DNA of 64,000 bases from Cordylochernes scorpioides (Eukaryota; Arthropoda; Arachnida; Pseudoscorpiones; Chernetidae), in NCBI GenBank assembly GCA_030710605.1, contig CP092877.1, forward strand, positions 43,756,406-43,820,405, written 5' to 3'. The notes under the pieces are model-generated. The model was not told the origin of the DNA and ran no database searches. It saw only the letters and a program-made list of their open reading frames with translations. Each line of letters opens with the position of its first letter. Position 1 is the stretch's first letter. Made by a program: the position numbers and the translations under genes. Below, one piece after another: positions 31,505 to 43,420 of the stretch.

Positions 31505-33344
31505 TTTAAATATATTTTTCTTAATTGTTTTTGTGGTGATTAAATTTGTAATAAAATGAATATTTAATCTATAAAAATATAGATATTACTGTTTGTTATC
31601 TGTTATATTTTTAAGAATAACTAATAAAAAACATCTTTAAACTAACTAAACAGTGAAAAAAACAAAAGTTCTGAAGTTATTATTTCTAAAATTACTTTTA
31701 TAATTTACTTTTTCATAATCGAATAATAAAAGATAATTAAATTCTGTATGGAGTTTTTTTTTATATTAGAATTTCTAATATAATTTAATTTGTATATTAT
31801 ATTATATATAAAAATATATCATAGATCAAGCTCATATGAATTAAAATAGTGTAAAAACTATATAATAAAAATATAATAGTTATTCTCTATTTAAAATTTA
31901 AAGAGTAAACTGATAAGAATGATAATTTATATCAAGTAGATTTGATTAGATTAGCAAGCTAAATCTAAATTAATTATAAAAATAAATAGTTGTTTATTTT
32001 TTAGTTTAGTTTTGTATTAAAATTATCTTTATTTCTTTGATTATTTAAATTCAAATTATAAAATTTGTAAATTGTTATTAATTAATAGAGAGAGAGAGAA
32101 AAAAAAATCCTTTACTTCTTACACATCATCCATATATATTTATAATTAATAACAATAAAATTTAACAATGTAACGTCTTTTGCAGTCGGCTTTTACACGT
32201 CATTTAGACATACTCTAATTTGTGTAAAGAAGCTCCTCTTATTGTTTATTATGGTTTTAATGATCGTGATTTTAAGAGTTTAATTTTCTACATACTCTAA
32301 TTTGTATATAGAATAATAGAAGTGAGAATATATTTGATAGTATAATTTTTAGTAGTTAGAGAAAAGAGAGAAAGACAGAACCATGCACTTTTTATTCAAA
32401 CTAATAATAAGAGAAAAAAATTTTTTTTTGTAAAGAAGGTAGATAAGATTGTTAGTATATAATATATATTTTTTTATAATTTTATATTTTATCCTTTTTT
32501 TATATGATTTTTTAAATTTTTTTATTTTATAATATAAATATATCTAGTTGTATTTAGTAATAAATCTATAATATGAATTAACTTTTGTTATAAGTTTGGT
32601 TATTATGTTTTGAAACCCTAATGGTAGACCAGACATATACAAACAAATTTTAAAATGAATTAATTAATGGAAAGAGAGATCTGCTTGACCGGAGATTTTC
32701 AAATAGAAATCAAGCGACATTTCACTCCTGCTCTATTATGTCATAGATCTCTCTTAAACCGGATTTTATGTGTTAATATTAAGTTGCTTCAGTGAAACAT
32801 TTATATGAACAGATCCAACAAATACAAGTGTTAAGAAAATTCCAACTGTAACCTACCTCGTCCGCGACGCCCTCCTCTGTAAACAGCTATTTCTGGCTGA
32901 CATCTGTTGCGGGGGGGACACATGTCGTTCCTTCAAAATTAGAGTGCTTAGAAATTTTAGAACAATAAGACAGCTAAAGAAGAAAGAAAATAGTTAAGGG
33001 AAGAAAGCCAAACTTTATAATCTTTACAGTTAGTTATATTAATATAACTGATTCAACCATTATTTATCTTTCAATATTCCTTTGAAAAAGCAAATTATTA
33101 GATGATTAATAAAGCTATTATTTTTGAAAATTCATTTTTATTTAATTTCCATTTTCCTCCCCAGAAATTGGAGATTAAATAAAATGAATTCTATACAATA
33201 TTACTTTAAAAATCTTGTGAAAAATCTTCAAATTAATTATATAATTTAAGTTTAATTAACTGTTAAAGATTATAAATTTGTATTAGTTATTATTGAGAGA
33301 AATTATAGAAAATTGATTTAATAAATGGATACTTCCATTTATTT
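31505..33344 (-). repeat. PLE copy 2 upstream end and copy 3 3' non-coding region
   Basis: No gene. 31505-31925 matches 35870-36170. 31926-33344 matches 23484-24780 and 8444-9750. A ~65-bp insertion near 32225-32290 is found only here. Confidence 0.8.
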
Positions 33345-34930
33345 ATTTTTTAAAATATTTTATAATTGATATACTGTTGAAATATTTTACTTGTCTAATA
33401 CTAAATTTGTTTTTAATAAATTCCATGTTTAAATTTTTAACATCTTCTATGAAATTTTCTAATATATTATTTATTCTATAAATTCTTAGAAACTGACCAA
33501 AATATATACCTTTACAGCAATTTAATGATATATTAGAATTTGTATTACAGTATTTTATAATGTTGAAATTATTATTACTTTTTTATTATAAATTTTAATA
33601 GAGCATTATTTGTAAGGTGTATATTTAGGTCTGAAAAGTTAACTTTTTTGTTTCTATTAATTTTTTCATTGTTCTTAAGTTTCAAGTATTTAGGATATAT
33701 TTCAGGTATTATGTTTTTAAACTCTGGGTTATTAAATATAATAATGTCATCTACAAAACGGAACATTTGCCAATTAACATTTTTTGTAGAAAGTATTCTC
33801 TTTCGTACCAGAATAGTATTAGATTAGCTAATAAAGGACTTGATGAAGTTCCCATAGGAACGCCTTCTGATTGAATATATATTTTATTTTTAAATTCTAT
33901 ATAGTTAAAATTTAAAAATGTTTCCAGTAGAGATTTTGCTGTTTTAAGATCTAATTTAATTGTTTTATATCTGTTATGAATAATTTTAATGTAGAAAGTT
34001 TTGTCATCAATGAATTCATTAAATAAATTGGTTATTTTGTTATTTAGATCTCTTAAATTTATTTTAGAATATAGGTCCTCAAAATAAAATGTGTGTACTG
34101 TTTCAATGTTTGTCCAATTGTGTGTTCATTAAATAGTTAATGATTTTTTTATTTGAGTCGATAAATTTATAATTATATTTATTAGTTAATTTATTTATAA
34201 TAAATTGTAGTGTTGAAGCTAATTGTATATCAATGTTTTTTATAACTGAATTTATACCAGATGTGATAGTTCTGAAAGAAATTGTTTTTTTGTGTAGTTT
34301 AGGAATTATATAGAACTTTGGTATGTTTGGATTTTTGTAGTAATTATAAAATTTTAGTGAGATTTCAACGTTTTTGATGTCTTTTTTGATTTTTGTGGCT
34401 GTAGTTCTCGCAAAAGTGTATTTATGATTATTATCAATTTCCTTTTTTAGTATATCGTGGTATAGATTTTTACAAATTATAGATAAGTTATTGGAACATT
34501 TATCTATAGGAGTGATAATAAAGTCCTTCTGTAATTTAATTATATTTTCTTTAAAAGAAGGAATATCAGAATTAGGTTTTGTGTATTTAAGTGTATTATT
34601 ATAATAATTTATAATTTCCTTTTTAATATTATGTTTCCATTCCAGAAAGGTAAATTCTGGAATACTGTATTTTATACTAGTTTTATTTATGAAAATATCA
34701 ATATCTTTTAATAAAGATTTAATTGTATTATTATAATTGTGTTTAATTTGAGGTATATATTTATACCCTTTATTTAAAATATATCCTGATATTCTGGATT
34801 TAAAAAAGAAAAATTGCTAGTTAATATATGACCTGAGAGCTTATATCTATCAATATAGTTGTTGCAATTACATATAATTTTTTTAAAATTTGCCAAATTA
34901 TTAATAAATTGGTTATAATTGCAAACTAAA
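33345..34930 (-). pseudogene. PLE reverse transcriptase, copy 3
   Basis: Aligns along its length with 9753-11303 and keeps the RT motifs as FVDD (33766-33575), but small indels near 33590, 33780 and 34130 break the frame. It sits in tandem with copy 2 on the same strand. Confidence 0.88.
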
Positions 34931-34970
34931 CTACCTATATTTTTGTTGTATCTCCAGATTGTTTTAAAAT

Positions 34971-35780
34971 TTAAATTTTTATAGGGAAAAGATTATTGAT
35001 GTTTTGGTTATTAAAAATATCATTAAATTTAATATGATTAAATAAATTGTTATTAAATTTAATGATAATATTAATGTTATTAGTAGATTGTTTAATTTTT
35101 CTGTATTTAAAGATGTCGTGTGTGATATCAATTAATCTGTTAGTCAGATTATGAATTTTAATATATTCTATAAGTTTGATAAATTTATTATTATTTAGTT
35201 TAAATAATGTTTTAATAAATTTATCGATGAAGTTGTTAGTATACATTTGTTTTGGGTCCAGTAATTCTTCAAATACAATGTAAGCTAATTTATTGGTAGT
35301 TTTACCTCTAGTTTTATAAGGTTTAGTTTTAAATTCTTTTTTTTTTTTGTATTTGCAGCTGATTTCATAAGTTGAAATTTCTTCTGTTTGTGGTTTGTAT
35401 GTGCAGTTTAATTCGTCATTAAGTCCATAAGGGAATAATGTGTTGTGTTTATAAATGTAGTTGTTTTCTAATAATAGTCGTTGTTTTTTGTTTTGACATA
35501 TGTCTAGTATCTCTATCTTAAAGTTGTTAAAAGTATGTAATTGATTGTGTTCTTTCATATATATATTACCAATTGATTTTTTAGCGTGGTTTCTATGTAG
35601 GTTTATTCGAATATTTAATGGATTACATGTTTGTCCTATATATGATAGTTGACAAATTTGGCATGTTAATTTATAAATAGTATTTACTAATTTACAACTA
35701 GTCGTTTGAAATGTGTCATGGTTCTTAAGAGAGGGACAAGTTTGACAATTCTTTCTTAGGCAATTTTTAGCGAGTTTTAA
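34971..35780 (-). pseudogene. PLE copy 3: GIY-YIG and linker
   Basis: A 195-residue open stretch (35558-34971) covers the end of the GIY-YIG domain (KEHNQLHTFNNFKIEILD, LLLENNYI) and the linker to NNLFPIK, where a one-base loss stops it. The YIGQT part lies just upstream in the same region (near 35640). This copy shows the domain order GIY-YIG then RT without the frameshift seen at 11590. Confidence 0.87.
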
Positions 35781-36186
35781 TTAACATAAAAGAGGTGCTA
35801 ACCCTAATATGTTTGTAGTTTTTTTTTTATTTTTTAGTTTGTTATTCTTATGAATCTTTTTTTTTTTAAATATATTTTTCTTAATTGTTTTTGTGGTGAT
35901 TAAATTTGTAATAAAATGAATATTTAATCTATAAAAATATAGATATTACTGTTTGTTATCTGTTATATTTTTAAGAATAACTAATAAAAAACATCTTTAA
36001 ACTAACTAAACAGTGAAAAAAACAAAAGTTCTGAAGTTATTATTTCTAAAATTACTTTTATAATTTACTTTTTCATAATCAAATAATAAAAGATAATTAA
36101 AATCTGTAGGGAGTTTTATTTATATTAGAATTTCTAATATAATTTAATTTGTATATTATATATTTGTATATTAATTTGTGAATTTA

Positions 36187-36930
36187 AAACTAAACCTAAT
36201 AAAACTAGAGGTAAAACTACCAATAAATTAGGTTACATTGTATTTGAAGAATTACTGGACCCAAAACAAATGTATACTAACAACTTCATCGATAAATTTA
36301 TTAAAACACTATTTAAACTAAATAATAATAAATTTATCAAACTTATAGAATATATTAAAATTCATAATCTGACTAACAGATTAATAGATATCACACACGA
36401 CATCTTTAAATACAGAAAAATTAAACAATCTACTAATAACATTAATATTATCATTAAATTTAATAACAATTTATTTAATCATATTAAATTTAATGATATT
36501 TTTAATAACCAAAACATCAATAATCTTTTCCCTATAAAAAATTTAAATTTTAAAACAATCTGGAGATACAACAAAAATATAGGTAGTTTAGTTTGCAATT
36601 ATAACCAATTTTTTAATAATTTGGCAAATTTTAAAAAATTTAAATGTAATTGCAACAACTATATTGATAGATATAAGCTCTCAGGTCATATATTAACTAG
36701 CAATTTTTCTTTTTTAAATCCAGAATATCAGGATATTTTAAATAAAGGGTATAAATATATACCTCAAATTAAACACAATTATAATAATACACTTAAATCT
36801 ATATTAAAAGATATAGATATTTTCATAAATAAAACTAGTATAAAATACAGTATTCCAGAATTTACTTTTCTGGAATGGAAACATAATATTAAAAAGGAAA
36901 TTATAAATTATTATAATAATACACTTAAAT
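36187..36930 (+). pseudogene. PLE copy 4, 5' part up to the LINE insertion
   Basis: Plus-strand PLE, 5'-truncated inside the post-GIY-YIG linker. It is open from 36270 through the N-terminal part of RT (LSGHILTS..., FLEWKHNIKKEI) until the LINE enters after codon ~226. It is the inverted partner of copy 3 and nearly identical to it. RT continues at 40736. Confidence 0.88.
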
Positions 36931-36946
36931 ACACACACACACACAC

Positions 36947-39708
36947 TCAACTGTGGGACCGCTGGACACTAATCAAGGCCGGCATCCTCGCGGAGGCCCG
37001 CTCGCTCCACGATCCTCGCCACCACGATCGCGACGACGGCTACATCGGCAGGGCCCAACGCTACATCAGGGTTCAGGTTGAGGCCTCGTCGACGAACGCG
37101 GATTACCCATCTCTCCCGGACCTCGCGCGCCTCACGCGCCACCGCCGCCCAGCTGTCACCACCATCAGGGACGAGAACGGTGAGGTCATCGAGGGCCCCG
37201 TTTTGCGGCGAAAGGCCCTGGACATCTTCCGGCCTCGCTTCGCCCGCCCGAGCTGCGACCCGGCGGAGTACGCGGCCTTCATCGGAGCTACGACCACCAC
37301 TCCTATCGTACTAGGAGAAGAGGATCCACTCCACCGGGCTGAGGTCTCCGAGGCTGAGGTAGCCGCTGCCATCCGCCGCCTCCCTCGCGGAAGAGCCCCC
37401 GGCTGGGACGGTCTGCCCTGCGAGGTCCTCAGCACCTTCGAGGAATTCTTCGCGGTCGCCCTGCGACGTGTGCTCGCCGAGTCTCAGCTCCGAGGTGCCC
37501 TGCCTCCATCGATGCGCCGGAGCGAGATCTGCCTGGTCCCCAAGGCCCGCGGCGGCGGTCGCGGTCTGGACAGCTACAGACCGATCTCCCTGCCCTCGGC
37601 CGACTACAGGGTAATCGGATCGATCCTGCTGGGCCGCCTCAGGCCCCACCTGTCAACTCTGGTGCCGGAGTGCCAGACGTACGCCGTCCCCGGAAGGTCC
37701 CCCTCCTGGAACATCGCGCGGGTCACAGACGCCGTCGAGGAGGCTACTGCCCGAGGCACGCCGCTGGCCGCGGTTTCCGTGGATCTGCAGTCCGCCTTCG
37801 ACTCCCTGGACCGCGGGTATCTAACGTCCCTCCTGGTGTCCCACCTGCGCCTCCCACCGGCCTTCGTGGGATGGACTCTTCTACTCTACGCCGGGGCGGA
37901 CGCCACAATAAAGGTCGGGGGCTTCCAGACCGTCGCCTTCAAACTACTCAACGGCGTGAGACAGGGCTGCGCTCTGAGCGCGGCGCTCTTCAGCCTCGCG
38001 ACGGGACCGCTGCTGCGTCGCCTGGAGACGATCCTCGGCGTGGGCAACGTCATCGCCTACGCCGACGACATCGTCCTCCTGTTCCATCGCGACGAAGAAT
38101 TCGAGCGGGTGGCGACCGTCCTCGGGGACTTCAGGCGGGCCTCTGGTATCGCCGTCAACCTCGGGAAGAGCGCGGGCCTTTGGTGCGGAGCCTGGCGCAA
38201 CCGCGGCGACTCCCCTCTCGGCGCCTCCTGGTCGACCACCTCCATCAGGGTCCTCGGGCTCGACATCGCCCCCAGAAGCTCCGTAGCCCATCAGGAGCAG
38301 CATCTTCTCGCCCTCCTGGAGTCCGCCTGTCGCAGATGGACGCCCTTCACCCGCGGCCTATCCCTCGTCGGACGAGCTAGAGCGGCGAACTCGCTGGTGG
38401 GCTCCACCATCCAGCATCACCTGCACGGGTACCTGCCATCACCGCCCACCATCGCCAAGCTGCAGGCCAGACTAGCGAGGTTCGTCTGGGGGCCCGAGCA
38501 CACGGCGTGGCTTCCCGCCGCCGTCATGGCGAGGCCCGTAGCCATCGGAGGCCTCGGCCTCCTCGACCTGGCAACCCAACTCCAGCTCGCCTGCCTCAAG
38601 GGTGTGCAGGTCGCGCTACGCGGGGGCAGGAACGGCTTCTCCTGGCTGGTGACTAGCGAGGCCTGGCTCAGACCTCCACCGGACGGCACCACACTCCAGC
38701 CCCGGCGCCTCCGGCTGCTGAAGCTCTGGGAGGAGGCCTCCAACATCCTGGGCCTCAACCACCGGGCGGTCCCCACTGCTCAGCTGCTGGACCTCCCCAT
38801 CATCGGCGGCTGCCGGTTCCTCCGCCCTCCCGACCTCCTGGCCCCCGCCCGCTGGCGCGGAGCCCGAGTCCGGGACCTCATCGAGGAGGAACACCTCATC
38901 GCCCGCCCTACGCGCTCGGCCCTGGCTGACGCCGCGACCCTGAGCGCCTTCTGTCGGAGGCTGACCTCCGAGAACGCCGTGGGCTTCGGGGGGGAGTCTC
39001 CATCTTCTTCATCATCTTCATTAGCTGCGGCTGTGGTGCTGCGCGGGACGGCCACGCCGTTCCTCAACGGCCTCACGACGCGCTCGGCCCGACGGGCCTT
39101 GGATCGTCCACGCCTCGCGGCCACGCCGATCTCCCGATTCCTGGCGAGATGGGCACCCACCATCAGCCCACCATCCAGGATCGACTGGGCCTCGCTCCGG
39201 CGCTGCGCCTTCTCGGGGCATGAGGCCGATGCCGCCTTCAAATTGGCCCTCCACGCTCTACCCCATCCGGCCCATCCTGCCTCGGCCGTCCCCTCGTGTC
39301 CTGCCTGTGGGTCCGTCGACCGCTCCCTCGGCCACCGCTACTGGAGCTGCTCTTCCATCAGGCCTCTCATCAGAGAGGCCTTCAACATCATCGGGCGGCC
39401 CCCTGACCTGCAGGCCTGGATCTTCGGCGGGTCCGGCTTTGAGGACGACGCCCTGACCATCCTGGCGTCGGCAAAGCTGCGCGTCTATCGCCACTTTGTC
39501 CAGGTTGGGCTCGGTGGGGTGGAGGACCCGCTCATCGCCTGGACGAGGACCCTCGTGCGCAGGGGATGCCTTCCTTCATCCTCCATCATCACTTTGTAAA
39601 AATTATGTATTCTATCTTTCTCCTGTATATATTTCTCTTGCTCTCTCTCTCTCGCTGAATTGTAAAATTGTCTAGATGACAATAAATATTTTTCAATTGT
39701 CAAATTGT
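36947..39708 (+). mobile_element. Tx1-clade LINE, 5'-truncated, inserted in (AC)n
   Basis: Strikingly GC-rich against AT-rich flanks. (AC)n lies immediately on both sides (36931-36946 and 39709-39728). ORF1 and the endonuclease are missing. The 3' end has a short AATTGTC-type repeat and no poly(A). Members of the Tx1 clade are known to target microsatellites or RNA genes. Confidence 0.85.
36949..39599 (+). pseudogene. Tx1-type LINE reverse transcriptase (ORF2 C-terminal part)
   Basis: About 880 codons without a stop. RT motifs of the L1/Tx1 lineage: KARGGGRGLDSYRPISLPS with PGRS soon after, VSVDLQSAFDSLDR (first Asp), NGVRQGCALSAALFSLA, and the active site AYADDIVLLF. A CPACGSVDRSLGHRYWSC zinc motif sits about 70 residues before the end. 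The endonuclease domain and start are absent because of 5' truncation, so the piece cannot be autonomous. The frame is fused by chance to the preceding PLE frame, giving an apparent 1109-residue protein. Confidence 0.9.
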
Positions 39709-39728
39709 CACACACACACACACACACA
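39709..39728. repeat. (AC)n microsatellite between the two LINE fragments
   Basis: Ten CA units. A matching (AC)8 is at 36931-36946 on the other side of the Tx1-type LINE. Confidence 0.95.
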
Positions 39729-40713
39729 AGCCTTTTTATTGGGGCATCCAGCCCTATACATGATTCCCCTCTACAGGATTTAGCAAAGGAAGATATTTCG
39801 AAAGTAAAAACTAGAATACAGGAAGTAATAAGGAAAAAGAAAAGCGAGAAGAAAGAAAAAAAAACAAACAAAAATAAATATAACCATATATACAAAAAAA
39901 ATAAACATACAGAGCAAAAGGAACCATACATGATTAAATATTTGATTTAAAGTACCAATGTTTAAAATATGTCAAGGCTAGGATATCATTGAGAGGGCTA
40001 GTGTTGAATCAGCCGCATTCAATCTTCGTTTTCTTCCTCCAAGCAAACCACGACATTCGGCGCATCCATTGTTCTCCAACGGACATTGACTGCGGCCTTG
40101 TAGAATTTATATAAACCGAGGGAGAGACCCTGATCAACCATCAGTGTGTTCATCCAGCTGCAAATTAGTTGGCAGTCAGGTTGAGACCAGGGTAAGTCAC
40201 CCAAAATTTCTTTCCTCTGTTTCTCTAAGCAAGAGCATCCAAATATTATATGCATAATTTCGTCTTGGATTCTGTTTTTACACAGATCGCAAGTTAGAGT
40301 CAAATCAGTTTTCCAGCGATTTGAACGATTTTCTGGGAAGATCGTCCAAAGGAGTCTCAGTTGTGCAAAAAATCTTTTAATTGCTAGAGGAATAGTTGTG
40401 AATAAATATCGTTCTGCTGTTATTGAATTTTTTAGGTATTTGAAGTGACTGTAATGTGAAGTATTTAGGATTTTCGCCATGTCGTTTTGGATGCTTTGTT
40501 CGGTTGCTATTCGAATAATACCAGGGATTTCAGTCATTATTGCAGCGTAATCCGGACAACCCTTCAGGAACGAAAAACCGTTTGAGTCTAAAATAGTTGA
40601 CAGGTTTTCGACAAAGGTTAAACCAGCCCTTTGATTGCTGTGTAATGTCCAGAGGTGTGACAAACATGCCCGGGGCAACCTACTCTCTTCCATTTTCATA
40701 ATCCTCACCCAAA
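39729..40713 (-). mobile_element. Second LINE, 3' fragment with (TG)n tail
   Basis: The minus-strand fragment ends with a CCAATAAAAAGG polyadenylation-like block followed by (TG)n. The 5' end is truncated at the target duplication. Confidence 0.75.
40019..40713 (-). pseudogene. LINE ORF2 C-terminal fragment, clade uncertain
   Basis: About 230 codons, open. A basic, hydrophobic region is followed by a CDLCKNRIQDEIMHIIFGC zinc motif (C-x2-C-x8-H-x4-C) that ends many LINE ORF2 proteins. No RT active site is included, so the clade cannot be set. The first few codons (MYYYNN...) come from the PLE target duplication, not from the LINE. Confidence 0.7.
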
Positions 40714-40735
40714 ATAAATTATTATAATAATACAC

Positions 40736-41971
40736 TTAAATACACAAAACCTAATTCAGATATTCCTTCTTTTAAAGAAAATATAATTAAATTACAGAAG
40801 GACTTTATTATCACTCCTATAGATAAATGTTCCAATAACTTATCTATAATTTGTAAAAATCTATACCACGATATACTAAAAAAGGAAATTGATAATAATC
40901 ATAAATACACTTTTGCGAGAACTACAGCCACAAAAATAAAAAAAGACATCAAAAATGTTGAAAATTCACTAAAAATTTATAATTACTACAAAAATCCAAA
41001 CATACCAAAGTTCTATATAATTCCTAAACTACACAAAAAACAATTTCTTTCAGAACTATCACATCTGGTATAAATTCAGTTATAAAAAACATTGATATAC
41101 AATTAGCTTCAACACTACAATATATTATAAATAAATTAACTAATAAATATAATTATAAATTTATCGACTCAAATAAAAAAATCATTAACTATTTAATGAA
41201 CAATTGGACAAACATTGAAACAGTACACAAATTTGATTTTGAGGACCTATATTCTAAAATAAATTTAAGATATCTAAATAACAAAATAACCAATTTATTT
41301 AATGAATTCATTAATGACAAAACTTTCTACATTAAAATTATTCATAACAGATATAAAACAATTAAATTATATCTTAAAACAGCAAAAACTCTACTGGAAT
41401 CATTTTTAAATTTTAACTATATAGAATTTAAAAATAAAATATATATTCAATCAGAAGGCGTTCCTATGGGAACTTCATCAAGTCCTTTATTAGCTAATCT
41501 AATACTATTCTGGTACGAAAGAGAATACTTTCTACAAAATAATGTTAATTGGCAAATGTTCCGTTTTGTAGATGACATTATTATATTTAATAACCCAGAG
41601 TTTAAAAACATAATACCTGAAATATATCCTAAATACTTGAAACTTAAGAACAATGAAAAAATTAATAGAAACAAAAAAGTTAACTTTTCAGACCTAAATA
41701 TACACCTTACAAATAATGCTCTATTAAAATTTATAATAAAAAAGTAATAATAATTTCAACATTATAAAATACTGTAATACAAATTCTAATATATCATTAA
41801 ATTGCTGTAAAGGTATATATTTTGGTCAGTTTCTAAGATTTTATAGAATAAATAATATATTAGAAAATTTCATAGAAGATGTTAAAAATTTAAACATGGA
41901 ATTTATTAAAAGCAAATTTAGTATTAGACAAGTAAAATATTTCAACGGTATATCAATTATAAAATATTTTT
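40736..41971 (+). pseudogene. PLE copy 4, rest of reverse transcriptase
   Basis: Resumes PLE RT after the LINE insertion. An indel near 41040 interrupts PKLHKK. The frame 41196-41747 is open with FDFEDLYSKIN, EGVPMGTSSSPLLANLILF and FRFVDDIIIF. Indels near 41740 separate the last ~70 codons. Confidence 0.88.
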
Positions 41972-43405
41972 AAATAAATAAATGGAAGTATCCATTTATT
42001 AAATCAACTTTCTATAATTTCTCTCAATAATAACTAATACAAATTTATAATCTTTAACAGTTAATTAAACTTAAATTATATAACTAATTTGAAGATTTTT
42101 CACAAGATTTTTAAAGTAATATTGTATAGAATTCATTTTATTTAATCTCCAATTTCTGGGTAGGAAAATGGAAATTAAATAAAAATGAATTTTCAAAAAT
42201 AATAGCTTTATTAATCATCTAATAATTTGCCTTTTTAAAGGAATATTGAAAGATAAATAATGGTTGAATCAGTTATATTAATATAACTAACTGTAAAGAT
42301 TATAAAGTTTGGCTTTCTTCCCTTAACTATTTTCTTTCTTCTTTAGCTGTCTTATTGTTCTGAAATTTATGAATAAGCACTCTAATTTTGAAGGAATGAC
42401 ATGTGTCCCCCCTCGCAACAGATGTCAGCCAGAAATAGCTGTTTACAGAGGAGGGCGTCGCGGACGAGGTAGGTTACAGTTGGAAATTTCTTAACACTTG
42501 TATTTGTTGGATCTGTTCATATAAATGTTTCACTGAAGCAACTTAATATTAACACATAAAATCCGGTTTAAGAGAGATCTATGACATAATAGAGCAGGAG
42601 TGAAATGTCGCTTGATTTCTATTTGAAAATCTCCGGTCAAGCAGATCTCTCTTTCCATTAATTAATTCATTTTAAAATTTGTTTGTATATGTCTGGTCTA
42701 CCATTAGGGTTTCAAAACATAATAACCAAACTAATAACAAAAGTTAATTCATATTATAGATTTATTACTAAATACAACTAGATATATTTATATTATAAGA
42801 TAAAAAAATTTAAAAAATCATATAAAAAAAGGATAAAATAAAAAATTATAAAAATATATATATATATATACTAACAATCTTATCTACCTTCTTTACAAAA
42901 TCTTTTTTTCTCTTATTATTAGTTTGAATAAAAGTGCATGGTTCTGTCTTTCTCTCTTTTCTCTCTAACTACTAAAAATTATACTATTAAATATATTCTC
43001 ACTTCTATTATTCTATATACAAATTAGAGTATGTCTAAATGACGTGTAAAAGCCGACTGCAAAAGACGTTACGTTGTTAAATTTTATTGTTATTAATTAT
43101 AAATATATATGGATGATGTGTAAGAAGTAAAGAATTTTTTTTCTCTCTCTCTCTCTATTAATTAATAACAATTTACAAATTTTATAATTTGAATTTAAAT
43201 AATCAAAGAAATAAAGATAATTTTAATACAAAACTAAACTATAAAAATAAACAACTATTTATTTTTATAATTAATTTAGATTTAGCTTGCTAATCTAATC
43301 ACATCTACTTGATATAAATTATCATTTTTATCAGTTTACTCTTTAAATTTTAAATATAGAATCACTATTATATTTTTATTATATAGTTTTTACACTATAT
43401 TAATA
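41972..43405 (+). repeat. PLE copy 4 3' non-coding region
   Basis: No gene. It is the inverted equivalent of 31850-33344 and ends in a TAGTTTTTACACTATATTAA terminus next to (TA)n. Confidence 0.85.
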
Positions 43406-43420
43406 TATATATATATATAT

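Larger units (their letters stand above)
36937..40713. mobile_element. Compound LINE insertion in PLE copy 4
   Basis: A target-site duplication of about 30 bases (36903-36935 and 40714-40746) brackets a minus-strand LINE tail fragment and a plus-strand Tx1-type LINE separated by (AC)n. The uninterrupted PLE target is visible at 34575-34610 (inverted). Confidence 0.85.
23484..43405. mobile_element. Penelope-like element block 2, heavily interrupted
   Basis: Two minus-strand PLE copies in tandem (23484-31925 and 31926-36170) are joined to an inverted plus-strand copy (36171-43405). Insertions: copia 26342-29268, Helentron fragment 30239-31501, compound LINE 36937-40713. The outer ends lie at (TA)n tracts near 23470-23485 and 43405-43420. 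Confidence 0.9.

Noticed and set aside
37103..39494. Several long frames on both strands across the GC-rich LINE
   Set aside because: These are shadow frames caused by high GC content opposite or out of phase with the RT frame.
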